Assembly (NCBI GenBank): GCA_965230615.1
Contig: OZ246012.1
Span: forward strand, 4,092,001-4,156,000
DNA from: G965230615 sp965230615
GTDB taxonomy: Bacteria; Pseudomonadota; Gammaproteobacteria; HTCC5015
DNA: 64,000 nucleotides
Direction: 5' to 3'
The notes beneath the pieces are model-generated. The model was given only the letters and a program-made list of their open reading frames with translations. It had not been told where the DNA came from and ran no database searches. Of this stretch, positions 42,529 through 51,972 are shown in pieces. The position numbers and the translations under genes were made by a program. Each line of letters begins with the position of its first letter. Position 1 is the first letter of the stretch.

Positions 42529-45516
42529 TTATTGGCATGCTTCGCAATCAGGATCCAATAAAGAACACGCTTTAGGCGCATCTGCATTATCAGCGTTGAC
42601 CTCAGCAAGCGGGTCAGCGTTGCCTAATGCCGTATTGGTATTGCTGGCTGTTGCCGCAACTTCTTTAGTCGTAGCTTGAGCAGCAGTCTGTGTTGGTACA
42701 GCGTTGAGTTTATTATCACGATTATCCATCGTGCTTTTCTCAACATGGGTTGCACCAATCGAGCGTAGGTAATAAGTGGTTTTTAAGCCACGTACCCAGG
42801 CCAGTTTATAGAGGTTATCCATTTTTTGACCGGATGGCTCTGCCATGTATAGATTTAGCGACTGACCTTGATCGATCCACTTCTGGCGACGCGATGCCGC
42901 TTCAACCAACCAGCGAGGGTCGAGCTCAAATGCGGTTGAATATAGTTGCTTCATCGACTCAGGAATGCGGTCGATTGGGTGTGCGCTACCATCGTAGTAT
43001 TTAAGATCGTTTACCATGACCTCATCCCAGATGCCATTTTCTTTCAAATCTTTTACCAGGTATGGGTTTATCACGGTAAACTCACCGGATAAGTTGGATT
43101 TGACGAATAAGTTTTGGTAGGTGGGCTCAATAGATTGGCTTACACCACAAATATTGGAAATTGTTGCCGTTGGCGCAATCGCCATACAGTTTGAGTTACG
43201 CATACCAACGGTTTGCACACGTTGACGTAGGCTTTCCCAGTCTAATGTTTGCGATTTGTCAACCTGCAGGAAGCCACCCCGGTTATCTTCCAGGTTTTGT
43301 ATAGAGTCGATCGGTAAAATGCCTTGATCCCATAGCGAGCCATGGAATGTTGTATAACTGCCGCGCTCTTCGGCTAAGTCTGTAGATGCTTTAATGGCAT
43401 TGTAGCTAACTGCTTCCATACTGCGATCAGCAAATTCAACCGCTGCATCGGAGGCGTAAGCGATACGTTGTTTATAAAGTGCATCCTGAAAACCCATAAT
43501 GCCAAGGCCAACAGGGCGATGACGCAGGTTAGAACGTCGAGCCTGAGGCACACTGTAATAATTGTAATCAACAACATTATCCAGCATACGCATGGCAGTG
43601 TTGATGGTCTTTTCGAGTTTGGCATGATCCAAACCGTTTTCGTTAACGTGTTGCGCTAAATTAACCGAGCCTAAATTACAAACAGCAATTTCGGTGTCAG
43701 ACGTATTTAATGTAATTTCTGTACATAGATTGGATGAATGCACAACGCCAACATGTTGTTGTGGGCTACGCAGGTTACATGGGTCTTTAAAAGTAATCCA
43801 TGGGTGGCCTGTTTCAAATAACATGCCGAGCATCTTACGCCATAAAGAAACAGCCTTAATCCGTTTGAAGTTTTTTATTTCGCCACGGTCAGCTTTGGCT
43901 TCGTATTCTTCATAGCGGGTTTTAAAGGCCAAGCCATATAAGTCATGTAAATCTGGTGTGTCGTCAGGTGAAAATAATGTCCAGTCCTGGTCTTCGTTAA
44001 TGCGCTGCATAAACAGATCGGGAATCCAGTTGGCTGTATTCATGTCGTGAGTACGGCGACGGTCATCCCCAGTGTTTTTGCGTAGTTCAATAAACTCTTC
44101 GACATCCAGATGCCAGGTTTCAAGATAAGCGCACATTGCCCCCTTGCGCTTACCACCTTGATTCACTGCAACAGCAGTATCATTGGCAACTTTTAAGAAA
44201 GGCACAACACCCTGGCTTTTGCCATTAGTCCCTTTAATATGGGCACCCATAGCGCGCACACGGGTCCAGTCATTGCCTAAGCCGCCTGCATATTTAGACA
44301 ACATAGCATCATCTGAGATGGCGCTGAAAATACCTCGCAAGTCATCCGGTACCGTTGTGAGATAGCAGGATGATAATTGTGGGCGTAATGTACCTGAATT
44401 AAATAGAGTTGGTGTGCTGCTCATAAAGTCAAATGATGAGAGCAGTTCGTAAAACTCGATTGCACGGCCTTCACGATCAACCTCATTAATTGCCAGGCCC
44501 ATTGCAACTCGCATAAAGAATGCCTGTGGCAATTCAAAACGCACCTCGTCTGAGTGAATAAAATAACGGTCATACAGCGTTTGTAAACCAAGATAGGTAA
44601 ATTGCTCATCGCGCTCAGGCTTCAGTGCTTTACCCAGTCTATCTAAGTCATAGCGACTAAGTTCGCTATCGAGTAATTCCAAGCTGACAGCTTTGTGTAC
44701 ATAATGCTGAAAGTAATCGCCATAGCGTTGTTTCATTTCAGTTTGGGTAGCTGTGTTAGTCCCATCGCCGATAAACGTTAATGCTTCAGTACGCATGGTG
44801 TCGAGTAACAAACGCGCTGCCACATAAGAGTAGTTGGGTTCTTTCTCAATCATTACGCGTGCGCACATTGTTAATGCTGGGCCAACTTCTTCGGCCGCAA
44901 TGCCATCAAAGATATTGCGCTGGGTTTCTTCGACGATGCCTTGAGGGTCAACCTCATCAAGGTCTTTGCAGGCTTCTTTTGTGATAGCCTGCATGCGCTC
45001 TATATCTAGCGGTATGCTGCTGCCATCGGCGAGTGTGACTTGGATGCCTGGTGCTGGCGATTTTTTCTTGCTTTTGGCTTTTTGCTGAACTTCCTGTTGC
45101 CGCTCTCTAGCGCGTTCATCGCGATACAGCACATAGGCCCGCGCGATTTTCTGATGCCCGTCGCGCATCAGGCACAACTCGACCTGATCTTGAATGTCTT
45201 CTATATGGAATGTCCCTCCGTCTGGCTTACGGCGGGTGAGTCCTTCCACTAAAGTGCTGGTTAAACGATCAACCGTCTCATGAATACGAGCTGATGCGGC
45301 AGCGTTGCCTCCCTCAACAGCGAGGAAGGCTTTAGTGATAGCGACTTTGATTTTATCCTTATCAAAGCTGGTTACTTTGCCGTTGCGCCGAATGACTCGG
45401 TATAGGCCAGGGGCGGTTAAGGCAATCTCTGGGTTAATCGCTTCTTGTAATGCCTGAAGATCTTGGTTGGCAACTTGATCATCAGTAGAGGGTTTTATTG
45501 TATTGTCTGTCTGCAT
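42529..45516 (-). CDS. nrdA: Class Ia ribonucleotide reductase, large (alpha) subunit
   Basis: A 995-residue catalytic subunit. Two N-terminal ATP-cone domains are visible (YRVIRRNGKVTSFDKDKIKVAI near 40-62; VTLADGSSIPLDIERMQAITKEA near 160), as in Pseudomonas NrdA. The active-site cysteines lie in STPTLFNSGTLRPQLSSCYL, NLCTEITLNTSDTEIAVCNLGSVNL and NSNCMAIAPTATISNICG. The C-terminal redox pair CEAC (DPDCEACQ) shuttles electrons from thioredoxin. It reduces NDPs to dNDPs. Upstream are paired NrdR boxes and DnaA boxes. No intein or frameshift is seen. Confidence 0.98.
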   Translation of the reverse strand: MQTDNTIKPSTDDQVANQDLQALQEAINPEIALTAPGLYRVIRRNGKVTSFDKDKIKVAITKAFLAVEGGNAAASARIHETVDRLTSTLVEGLTRRKPDGGTFHIEDIQDQVELCLMRDGHQKIARAYVLYRDERARERQQEVQQKAKSKKKSPAPGIQVTLADGSSIPLDIERMQAITKEACKDLDEVDPQGIVEETQRNIFDGIAAEEVGPALTMCARVMIEKEPNYSYVAARLLLDTMRTEALTFIGDGTNTATQTEMKQRYGDYFQHYVHKAVSLELLDSELSRYDLDRLGKALKPERDEQFTYLGLQTLYDRYFIHSDEVRFELPQAFFMRVAMGLAINEVDREGRAIEFYELLSSFDFMSSTPTLFNSGTLRPQLSSCYLTTVPDDLRGIFSAISDDAMLSKYAGGLGNDWTRVRAMGAHIKGTNGKSQGVVPFLKVANDTAVAVNQGGKRKGAMCAYLETWHLDVEEFIELRKNTGDDRRRTHDMNTANWIPDLFMQRINEDQDWTLFSPDDTPDLHDLYGLAFKTRYEEYEAKADRGEIKNFKRIKAVSLWRKMLGMLFETGHPWITFKDPCNLRSPQQHVGVVHSSNLCTEITLNTSDTEIAVCNLGSVNLAQHVNENGLDHAKLEKTINTAMRMLDNVVDYNYYSVPQARRSNLRHRPVGLGIMGFQDALYKQRIAYASDAAVEFADRSMEAVSYNAIKASTDLAEERGSYTTFHGSLWDQGILPIDSIQNLEDNRGGFLQVDKSQTLDWESLRQRVQTVGMRNSNCMAIAPTATISNICGVSQSIEPTYQNLFVKSNLSGEFTVINPYLVKDLKENGIWDEVMVNDLKYYDGSAHPIDRIPESMKQLYSTAFELDPRWLVEAASRRQKWIDQGQSLNLYMAEPSGQKMDNLYKLAWVRGLKTTYYLRSIGATHVEKSTMDNRDNKLNAVPTQTAAQATTKEVAATASNTNTALGNADPLAEVNADNADAPKACSLLDPDCEACQ

Positions 45517-45575
45517 TAGTCTTATTTAGCTCCCAAGTCGTCACGTTAGCGAAAATGACTTCTAAACAAAAAGTT

Positions 45576-45584
45576 TGTGAATAA
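45576..45584 (-). promoter_or_regulatory. DnaA box upstream of nrdA
   Basis: TGTGAATAA on the plus strand is TTATTCACA on the minus strand, a full match to the DnaA consensus TTATNCACA. It lies 60 bp upstream of the nrdA ATG. In E. coli, DnaA regulates nrdAB directly. Confidence 0.55.
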
Positions 45585-45784
45585 TCTGCGCTCAATAACA
45601 ATAGAGTGCAGTGAGCACCGAACTCGGATCCCTGAGTTCAGTCAAGCTATGTATACGGCATTCGTGATTTCGGCGTTGCTGATCGCCTTGGCGATAGCGG
45701 GCCTTTATTGCGGGTGCCGACTTTGCCGGGGCCGCAGGGCTCAAAAACTCCGAAGCGTATATGTAAACATAATTTATAGCATAA

Positions 45785-45832
45785 ACACAATATGTTGTGG
45801 GTTAAATTAGCTAAAAGTAGGATATATTGTAG
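45785..45832 (-). promoter_or_regulatory. Pair of NrdR boxes upstream of nrdA
   Basis: ACACAATATGTTGTGG (45785-45800) and GTAGGATATATTGTAG (45817-45832) both resemble the NrdR consensus ACACWATATATWGTGT. Their cores are exactly 32 bp apart, the three-helical-turn spacing required for NrdR, which represses ribonucleotide reductase genes according to ATP/dATP levels. Confidence 0.75.
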
Positions 45833-45914
45833 TTTGAACATTAGTAAGTTGTTTTAAATCTGTGGAATACAGGTGGAAAATAGGGAAAAGACCAGGGAAA
45901 AATGCTGGAAAAAA

Positions 45915-45923
45915 TGTGAATAA
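45915..45923 (-). promoter_or_regulatory. DnaA box in the nrdA upstream region
   Basis: TGTGAATAA, the complement of TTATTCACA, matches the DnaA consensus TTATNCACA. It lies in an A-rich tract upstream of the NrdR boxes relative to nrdA. Confidence 0.5.
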
Positions 45924-45982
45924 CTTTTAGCTTTGAGCTAAGTGTTTATTTTTAAAGGAGTATTTTCAGCTGCTCAAAAAAC

Positions 45983-45991
45983 TTATGCACA
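45983..45991 (+). promoter_or_regulatory. DnaA box in the nrdA upstream region
   Basis: TTATGCACA matches the DnaA consensus TTATNCACA on the plus strand. It is the third match within about 415 bp and the farthest from nrdA. Confidence 0.55.
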
Positions 45992-46055
45992 AATTGTAAA
46001 AACTTAACAAATGGTCTGTAAGGCACGGCGATTTTTAAGCGTTGCCCTGCTAAAT

Positions 46056-46074
46056 AATAATGATTATCATTTCT
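46056..46074 (+). promoter_or_regulatory. Fur box upstream of the DUF6607 gene
   Basis: AATAATGATTATCATTTCT matches the 19-bp Fur consensus GATAATGATTATCATTATC at 15 positions, including an uninterrupted 15-base centre. It is 67 bp upstream of the DUF6607 ATG, in promoter range. Iron-bound Fur would repress the gene. Confidence 0.85.
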
Positions 46075-46140
46075 GAGTTTGAGGGGGAATGCTTTCCTCA
46101 AATACACTATTTAATAGAGTCATAATGATTAGGAGCGGTT

Positions 46141-47301
46141 ATGCGTAGGCTGGGTAGTGGTTACTTATTAGACATACTGATGGGCTGTCTTTACTGTGGC
46201 TTATCATCAACAGTGTTAGCTGCATCGCCCGTTGAGACTGATGCATCGGCCAAGGATTGTCAGCCACAGTTTACATTTAGCTGGCAATTTATTGAAGGCT
46301 GCGATTTACAGCCCAGAGGTGGCACAACACGAGGCGCTAACATTGTGCTCGATCCTGAGCCTCATCCGGGCTGGTTGGCATTGCAGGAAGCCGGGCTGAG
46401 TGACTTTGAACGTGACAGGCGGGCAATTTTAGCCATGGCAGGCCCTTATCGCACCAGTTTTGATTTTATCGAAACGGTGGGGTACACACCTGGCTTTAAG
46501 CCGGATAAGCCTTATCAGTCCTGGGGGACAGAATATGTCTATGTGGCGGCAGATGATGGCGACTTTATCAGTCTGCAGCATATTATGGTGATGTTTTTTG
46601 CGGATAAAGATGGCGCAGTGCATGGGCCGATGGTGATGAAGCACTGGCGTCAGGATTGGCAATATCAAGACAGAGATATGCATGTTTATAAAGGCCATAA
46701 TACCTGGGCGCACCAGCGTTTAAGCAAGAAAGCCGCTGCCGGGCGTTGGACCCAAGCGGTGTTTCAAGTCGATGATACCCCGCGGTATGAAGCTGCAGGT
46801 CAGTGGCAGCATGAGAAAAATTTTTCCAGTTGGCTCAGTGATCACACCTGGCGACCGCTGCCGCGCCGCGAATTTAGCGTGAGAGATGATTATCAGGCAT
46901 TGGCAGGAATCAATCGGCATACCATTACGCCCAATGGCTGGGTGCATGAGCAAGAGAATCTTAAACTGGTGCTGGATAAAACCGGTCAGCCTGCTGATGT
47001 GCCTTACCTGGCGAAAGAGCTGGGGGTTAATCGGTATGAGCGGGTTATTGAGCATGACTTTTCGGCAGGTGATATATATTGGCAGTATTCTGGTCCATTT
47101 TGGTCTGATGTGCGCAGTGCATGGGCACAAGTGCTGGCAAAACATAAGACACTGCGCTTAAAGAAAGTCGTGCAGGGTAAACCTTTGTATCAGGCCTTGT
47201 TTAGCTACGCTGATAAGGTTGTGGCCACCAAAGCCTACAACGCGGCTGCGGGTAAGGCCTTCGCAGAGGCAACTATTGCGCAATATGTAGAAGCACCATA
47301 G
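46141..47301 (+). CDS. DUF6607 family protein, Fur-regulated
   Basis: A 386-residue exported protein with AGGAG upstream of its ATG. A signal sequence covers about residues 1-28 (ending VLAA). The mature domain has the family's conserved text: SFDFIETVGYTPGFKPDKPYQSWGTEYVYV, FISLQHIMVMFF, MKHWRQDWQYQDRDMHVYKGHNTW and YWQYSGPFWSDVRSAW. DUF6607 proteins are of unknown biochemical function and are often found near haem or iron uptake genes. The strong Fur box here supports an iron-limitation role; the aromatic-rich conserved surface would suit a ligand such as haem, which is inference. Confidence 0.85.
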   Translation: MRRLGSGYLLDILMGCLYCGLSSTVLAASPVETDASAKDCQPQFTFSWQFIEGCDLQPRGGTTRGANIVLDPEPHPGWLALQEAGLSDFERDRRAILAMAGPYRTSFDFIETVGYTPGFKPDKPYQSWGTEYVYVAADDGDFISLQHIMVMFFADKDGAVHGPMVMKHWRQDWQYQDRDMHVYKGHNTWAHQRLSKKAAAGRWTQAVFQVDDTPRYEAAGQWQHEKNFSSWLSDHTWRPLPRREFSVRDDYQALAGINRHTITPNGWVHEQENLKLVLDKTGQPADVPYLAKELGVNRYERVIEHDFSAGDIYWQYSGPFWSDVRSAWAQVLAKHKTLRLKKVVQGKPLYQALFSYADKVVATKAYNAAAGKAFAEATIAQYVEAP

Positions 47302-47342
47302 CTTTCTAATATCATTTCAAAAAAGCTATTCGTACCTGAGTT

Positions 47343-47370
47343 AACAATCACTGCATATCGCAGTGATTGT
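47343..47370 (+). terminator. Hairpin after the DUF6607 gene
   Basis: AACAATCACTGC (47343-47354) pairs with GCAGTGATTGT (47360-47370). The stem is strong, but the bases after it (CGGTTTAG) do not form a T run, so termination is only probable. Confidence 0.5.
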
Positions 47371-47525
47371 CGGTTTAGTGTTGAGACACTCATTGAACTA
47401 TCCAGACCTTTTTGTACTCTTAAAGTGCAGGCTAGATGGGTACTGGTATTCATTGGCAACAGCTCGCATAATGCTATGATCTAACACCGACGAGCCTGCT
47501 CCAAGCTTAAACCAAAAGAAAGCTT

Positions 47526-48779
47526 ATGACCCTCAACAGTTATACAACAATGAGTATTGCCGCTGGCGTGTTTATTCTGGCGCTGGTGATATCGGGTTTG
47601 TTATTGCTTAATCCGCCGGCGGCCAAGAAAAGACCTGGCCAGGACAGTGTGCGTATTGTCGATGCACAAGCACCTCAGAAAGGCGACTATGCGGTCAGCA
47701 TAGCAGCGATGGGACAAGTTATACCAGCCGTTGAAGTGGATATCTCGCCGATGGTGACTGGACAGATTGTAAAAGTGTCATCCAAATTTACCCCGGGTGG
47801 GGTCGTTAAGCGTGATGAGGTGCTGGCTGAAATTGATGCACGAGATTATCAGTTGGCATTGCGCCGACAGGCAGCTGCTTTGCAGCAGGCAGACAGTGAT
47901 GTGTTGCTCGAAGCCGGACGTCGTCGAAACGCGGAGAAAGAATTAGAGATTGTTAAGCAGTCACGCCAGCTCTCAGCAGAAGATCAGTATTTAATTTTAC
48001 GCGGACCGCAAGCACAGCAGGTTGTTGCGGCGCAGGCGCGCGCGCAAGCTGATTATGAAAAAGCACAATTAGATTTGGCGCGTACGCGTATCACAGCGCC
48101 ATTTAATGCCATTATTACCCAGCGTATGGCGAACCTGGGTTCACAGCTTGCCCAGCAGCAGACCATTGCTACCCTGGCAAGCACTGACGAGTTTTGGTTG
48201 CGCTTAAATGTATCGGCCAGTGATTTACCGTGGTTACGTTTTGGCCCAAATGGTAGTCAGGCGCACATTGCTTTTAATGATGAGCGCGGTTATCGCAGCG
48301 GTTATGTATCACGCATGGAAGCGCAGTTGGACAGCAGCACGCGTCTGGTACCGATCATTGTGGCTGTGCCGGATCCACTCTTATTGCAAGCCTCGACTGA
48401 ATCCACGGTCGAACCGGTAGCTGAATCAATAGCTGAATCAATACAGGCCCCATTATTGTTGGGTGATTATTTGCGTGTCACCATAGAGGGCAAAACATTA
48501 ACGGATATTTACCGTTTGCAGCGTGCTTATCTGCGTGAAGGCGACACGGTTTGGGTGGCCAGAGATGGGCAGCTATTATTGTTAAAAGCTGATGTTATCT
48601 ACAAAGATCATAATTATATTTATTTTAATGCAACTTTTGAAAGTAATGATCAAATTGTGATTTCAGATTTGGCTACGCCGATGCAAGGTATGCCCGTTAG
48701 TGTCAAGCATGCGTCTATATCGACAGAAGCCAGTGTCGCAAACAGGCCAGCGCCAGTTGCACCGCCAGTTGCACCGTGA
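47526..48779 (+). CDS. RND efflux periplasmic adaptor (HlyD/MFP family)
   Basis: A 417-residue membrane fusion protein. One N-terminal transmembrane anchor (about residues 10-29) is followed by the lipoyl half-motif (VEVDISPMVTGQIVKVSSKFTPGGVVKRDEVLAEIDARDY). A long alpha-helical hairpin (~95-190) has KAQLDLARTRITAPFNAIITQRMANLGSQL at its return. The beta-barrel region follows, then an unusual repetitive acidic insert around residue 290 (ESTVEPVAESIAESIQ). It bridges the inner-membrane pump to an outer-membrane channel. The pump gene follows after 36 bp; no outer-membrane factor is adjacent. Confidence 0.93.
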   Translation: MTLNSYTTMSIAAGVFILALVISGLLLLNPPAAKKRPGQDSVRIVDAQAPQKGDYAVSIAAMGQVIPAVEVDISPMVTGQIVKVSSKFTPGGVVKRDEVLAEIDARDYQLALRRQAAALQQADSDVLLEAGRRRNAEKELEIVKQSRQLSAEDQYLILRGPQAQQVVAAQARAQADYEKAQLDLARTRITAPFNAIITQRMANLGSQLAQQQTIATLASTDEFWLRLNVSASDLPWLRFGPNGSQAHIAFNDERGYRSGYVSRMEAQLDSSTRLVPIIVAVPDPLLLQASTESTVEPVAESIAESIQAPLLLGDYLRVTIEGKTLTDIYRLQRAYLREGDTVWVARDGQLLLLKADVIYKDHNYIYFNATFESNDQIVISDLATPMQGMPVSVKHASISTEASVANRPAPVAPPVAP

Positions 48780-48815
48780 TACCGATGCTCATGATATGTA
48801 TACAGGTATAGGCAA

Positions 48816-51800
48816 GTGAGCAACGTTAGGCAAGGCCCTATCGCGTGGATGGCGGGCAGTTCTGTTGCCGCGAATTTACTCATGATGTTGTTTGTCATTG
48901 GTGGCTATTTTGTGTTGCAGGGCACCAAAAAAGAAGTCTTCCCCGAGTTTACTTTAGATACTGTTACGGTGGTGGTGCCATACCCTGGGGCTAGCCCAGA
49001 AGAGGTGGAACAAGGCATTGTCTTGGCTGTCGAGAGTGCCGTTAATGAAGTTGATGGTATCAGTGAGATCGACTCAGTGGCCGCTGAAGGTTCGGCAACG
49101 ATTATTGCTGAGGTAGTGGATGAAGACGATCTTATTCGAGTTGCGCAGGATATAAAAAATGCTGTTGACCGCATTACCTCTATGCCGCTAGAGGCTGAAG
49201 AGCCGGTAGTGAATATACAAAGTCGTCGACGTCGTGTGGTCACCATGGCGATATTCGGGGATGGCAATGAAAATGTATTAATGGAAACAGCCGAGCAGTT
49301 GCGTGACATTTTTATGCATGACGAGCGCATTGGGCCGGTTGAGTTTCAAGGTGCGCGTGACTACGAAGTTCATATTGAGATCCCGCAAACGAACCTTCGT
49401 CGTTATGATTTAACCCTCACCCAGGTTGCTGACCATATTCGACAGGCGGCATTGGAGTTGCCAGGTGGTACCTTGGAGACAGCAGGCGGGGAATTGCTGG
49501 TACGCTTAAAAGACCGGCGTGACAAGGCGAGGGATTTTGCTTTATTGCCCATTATTAGTACTGAGTCGGGGGCGGTAGTGCGACTGGGTGATATTGCTGA
49601 AATTAAAGATACTTTCGAAGATAGTAATCGCTATGCTTTTTTTGACAATAAACCCGCCATTATTCTTGATGTTTTTCGGATTGGTGAACAAACGCCACTG
49701 GGTATTTCGCAAGCCGTTAAGGAACATATTGCAACATTTAATGCACATTTACCTGAAGGGCTAAATGTCAAAATATTGCGCGATAGATCGACACATTATG
49801 AGCAACGTGCAAACTTATTGATTAAGAATGGTCTTTGGGGTTTGCTGTTGGTGATTGTGTTCCTGGCATTGTTTCTGGATATCCGCTTGGCTTTTTGGGT
49901 GGCAATGGGTATCCCCATTTCTTTTGGTGGGGCATTTCTGCTGTTTTCAACCTCAGATTTATCAATCAATGTTGTTTCCATGTTTGCATTTATTATCTCG
50001 CTAGGGCTGGTGGTTGATGATGCGATAGTGGTTGGGGAAAATATTTACAGTTACCGGGAAAAAGGCTATTCGCCTTTGGAGGCATCCATACAGGGTGCGA
50101 GAGAAGTGGCTATGCCGGTGACATTCAGCGTGTTGACCAATATTGCTGCGTTTATGCCATTGATGTTTGTCAGCGGTTATATGGGCAAGGTCTTTCAAAA
50201 TATACCCTATGTGGTTATCAGTGTATTTATTATTTCCTTGATAGAAAGTTTGTTTATTCTACCAGCGCACTTACGTTTGAAACATCGCTCTAAACCGAGT
50301 TTTGCCTTGCTGGCTCGTCTGGAAACATTTCAAAGCAACTTTAATCAGCGTTTTGATTATTTTGTGCAGCATTACTATCGACATGCGCTCAGTTTTGTTA
50401 CGCATAATCGTTATTTGGTGCTGGTAGTTGCGGTCTCTGTTTTATTGGTGACACTTGCGATTATGAGCAGTGGCCGTATGGGGATGACGCTGTTTCCAAG
50501 AACAGAGTCAGATTATGCGTTTGCCCAGGTTGTGTTGCCAGAAGGTGCGGCCCATGCCAATGTTTTACAGATACAGCAGAAAATGGTTGCGGCGGCTGAA
50601 CGCGTGGTTGCTGATAATGGCGGCGCGCAATTAGCCAAAGGGATCTATACGGTGATTAATGATAATAGCCTTGACCTGCGGGTCTACCTGACTGCGCCTG
50701 ATGTTAGGCCAATCAGTACAGCGGCATTTACTCGTCAATGGCGTCAACATGCCGGTGCCTTGACAGGGGTTGAATACGTGAGCTTTCTGTCTAACCGCGG
50801 CGGTCCGGGTTCAGGGGCGGCATTGAATGTTGAGTTATCACACCGCAATGTAGATGTATTAAGTGAGGCCAGTATTGCCTTGGCTGCAGCTTTGGCGGAG
50901 TTTCCCAATACCAAAGACATTGACGATGGTACTGCGCAAGGTAAGCTGCAATTCGATTTGGCTGTCAATGAGCTGGGCAATGCTTTAGGGTTAAATGGGC
51001 GCGAGGTTGCCAATCAAGTGCGCGCTGCTTTTTTAGGTGTGGAAGCTTTTCGTCAGCAACGTGGTCGCAATGAAATAACGGTGCGGGTACGTTTGCCTAA
51101 AGCAGAGACCATATCACAGTATCATTTGGAGAACCTGATATTGCGCACACCAACAGGGGGTGAGGTATTGTTGCGTGATGTGGCTGACTTTAAGCAAGGC
51201 CGGTCTTATACCGCCATTAAACGCCACAATGGTCGGCGTATTGTAGAAGTAAAAGCGGATGTGGACCCGCCAACAGCGGCTAATTTAATTGTGAATGCGA
51301 TTAAAAGTGATGCCTTGCCAGAGTTGCAGCAACGCTATCCAGGGTTGAGTTATGCATTCGAAGGCGATCATGCCGAGATGCGTAAGAGCCTGATGAGTTT
51401 GGCCATTGGTTTGCTGTCGGTGTTATTGATCATTTATGGTTTGCTGGCAGTTTTGTTTCAGAGTTATACGCAGCCATTGATGGTTATGTCTGCAATTCCT
51501 TTTGGTATTATTGGTGCTGCATTTGGGCACTTATTGATGGGCTACTCCTTGAGCGTTATAAGCTTGTTTGGTGTGCTCGCCCTCGCGGGTGTGGTGGTAA
51601 ACGATGCGTTGGTATTAATTTCATTTGCTAATCGACTTGTGCAAAAAGGCACATCAGTTATCGAGGCCATCCAGCTAGCGGGCTTAAGGCGGTTTCGTCC
51701 GGTATTGTTAACCACCCTGACAACATTTATTGGCTTGGCACCGATGATATTAGAAACCTCACGGCAGGCGCGGTTTTTAATTCCCATGGCGATTTCTTTG

Positions 51801-51956
51801 GGTTTTGGTATTGTGTTTGCCACCGTTATTACATTGTTGCTGATTCCAGCACTTTATATGATTATTGATGATCTCCAGCGCATGTTTCACGGTGCTAGAG
51901 CTGCAAAACCCCCAGTAGTATTAAGCGCTTCGAGTGAGGAAACAGGTCAACAATGA
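48816..51956 (+). CDS. RND efflux transporter, inner-membrane pump (AcrB/HAE type)
   Basis: A 1046-residue pump with GTG start and AGG about 6 bp upstream. It has the RND layout: TM1 near residues 10-30, a periplasmic loop to ~325, TM2-7, a second loop (~560-855) and TM8-12. The proton-relay aspartates are in GLVVDDAIVVGENIYSYRE (TM4). TM10-11 has GVLALAGVVVNDALVLISFANR. It uses the proton gradient to export substrates such as drugs or metals; sequence does not fix which. It forms a two-gene operon with the adaptor and needs an unlinked TolC-type channel. Confidence 0.95.
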   Translation: MSNVRQGPIAWMAGSSVAANLLMMLFVIGGYFVLQGTKKEVFPEFTLDTVTVVVPYPGASPEEVEQGIVLAVESAVNEVDGISEIDSVAAEGSATIIAEVVDEDDLIRVAQDIKNAVDRITSMPLEAEEPVVNIQSRRRRVVTMAIFGDGNENVLMETAEQLRDIFMHDERIGPVEFQGARDYEVHIEIPQTNLRRYDLTLTQVADHIRQAALELPGGTLETAGGELLVRLKDRRDKARDFALLPIISTESGAVVRLGDIAEIKDTFEDSNRYAFFDNKPAIILDVFRIGEQTPLGISQAVKEHIATFNAHLPEGLNVKILRDRSTHYEQRANLLIKNGLWGLLLVIVFLALFLDIRLAFWVAMGIPISFGGAFLLFSTSDLSINVVSMFAFIISLGLVVDDAIVVGENIYSYREKGYSPLEASIQGAREVAMPVTFSVLTNIAAFMPLMFVSGYMGKVFQNIPYVVISVFIISLIESLFILPAHLRLKHRSKPSFALLARLETFQSNFNQRFDYFVQHYYRHALSFVTHNRYLVLVVAVSVLLVTLAIMSSGRMGMTLFPRTESDYAFAQVVLPEGAAHANVLQIQQKMVAAAERVVADNGGAQLAKGIYTVINDNSLDLRVYLTAPDVRPISTAAFTRQWRQHAGALTGVEYVSFLSNRGGPGSGAALNVELSHRNVDVLSEASIALAAALAEFPNTKDIDDGTAQGKLQFDLAVNELGNALGLNGREVANQVRAAFLGVEAFRQQRGRNEITVRVRLPKAETISQYHLENLILRTPTGGEVLLRDVADFKQGRSYTAIKRHNGRRIVEVKADVDPPTAANLIVNAIKSDALPELQQRYPGLSYAFEGDHAEMRKSLMSLAIGLLSVLLIIYGLLAVLFQSYTQPLMVMSAIPFGIIGAAFGHLLMGYSLSVISLFGVLALAGVVVNDALVLISFANRLVQKGTSVIEAIQLAGLRRFRPVLLTTLTTFIGLAPMILETSRQARFLIPMAISLGFGIVFATVITLLLIPALYMIIDDLQRMFHGARAAKPPVVLSASSEETGQQ

Positions 51957-51972
51957 CAGTTGTTTGCCGGGG

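Larger units (their letters stand above)
45517..46140. other. Long intergenic control region between nrdA and the DUF6607 gene
   Basis: This divergent 624-bp gap carries control sites for both genes: three DnaA-box matches, an NrdR box pair and a Fur box. A short plus-strand frame at 45649-45810 would encode a 53-residue protein with one transmembrane helix (FVISALLIALAIAGLYCGC), unsupported by a clear ribosome site. From 45840 to 45960 the sequence is A-rich with repeated GGAAAA-like tracts. Confidence 0.6.

Noticed and set aside
45647..45841. 64-codon minus-strand frame between nrdA and its control sites
   Set aside because: It runs through the first NrdR box and has no ribosome site or family features.
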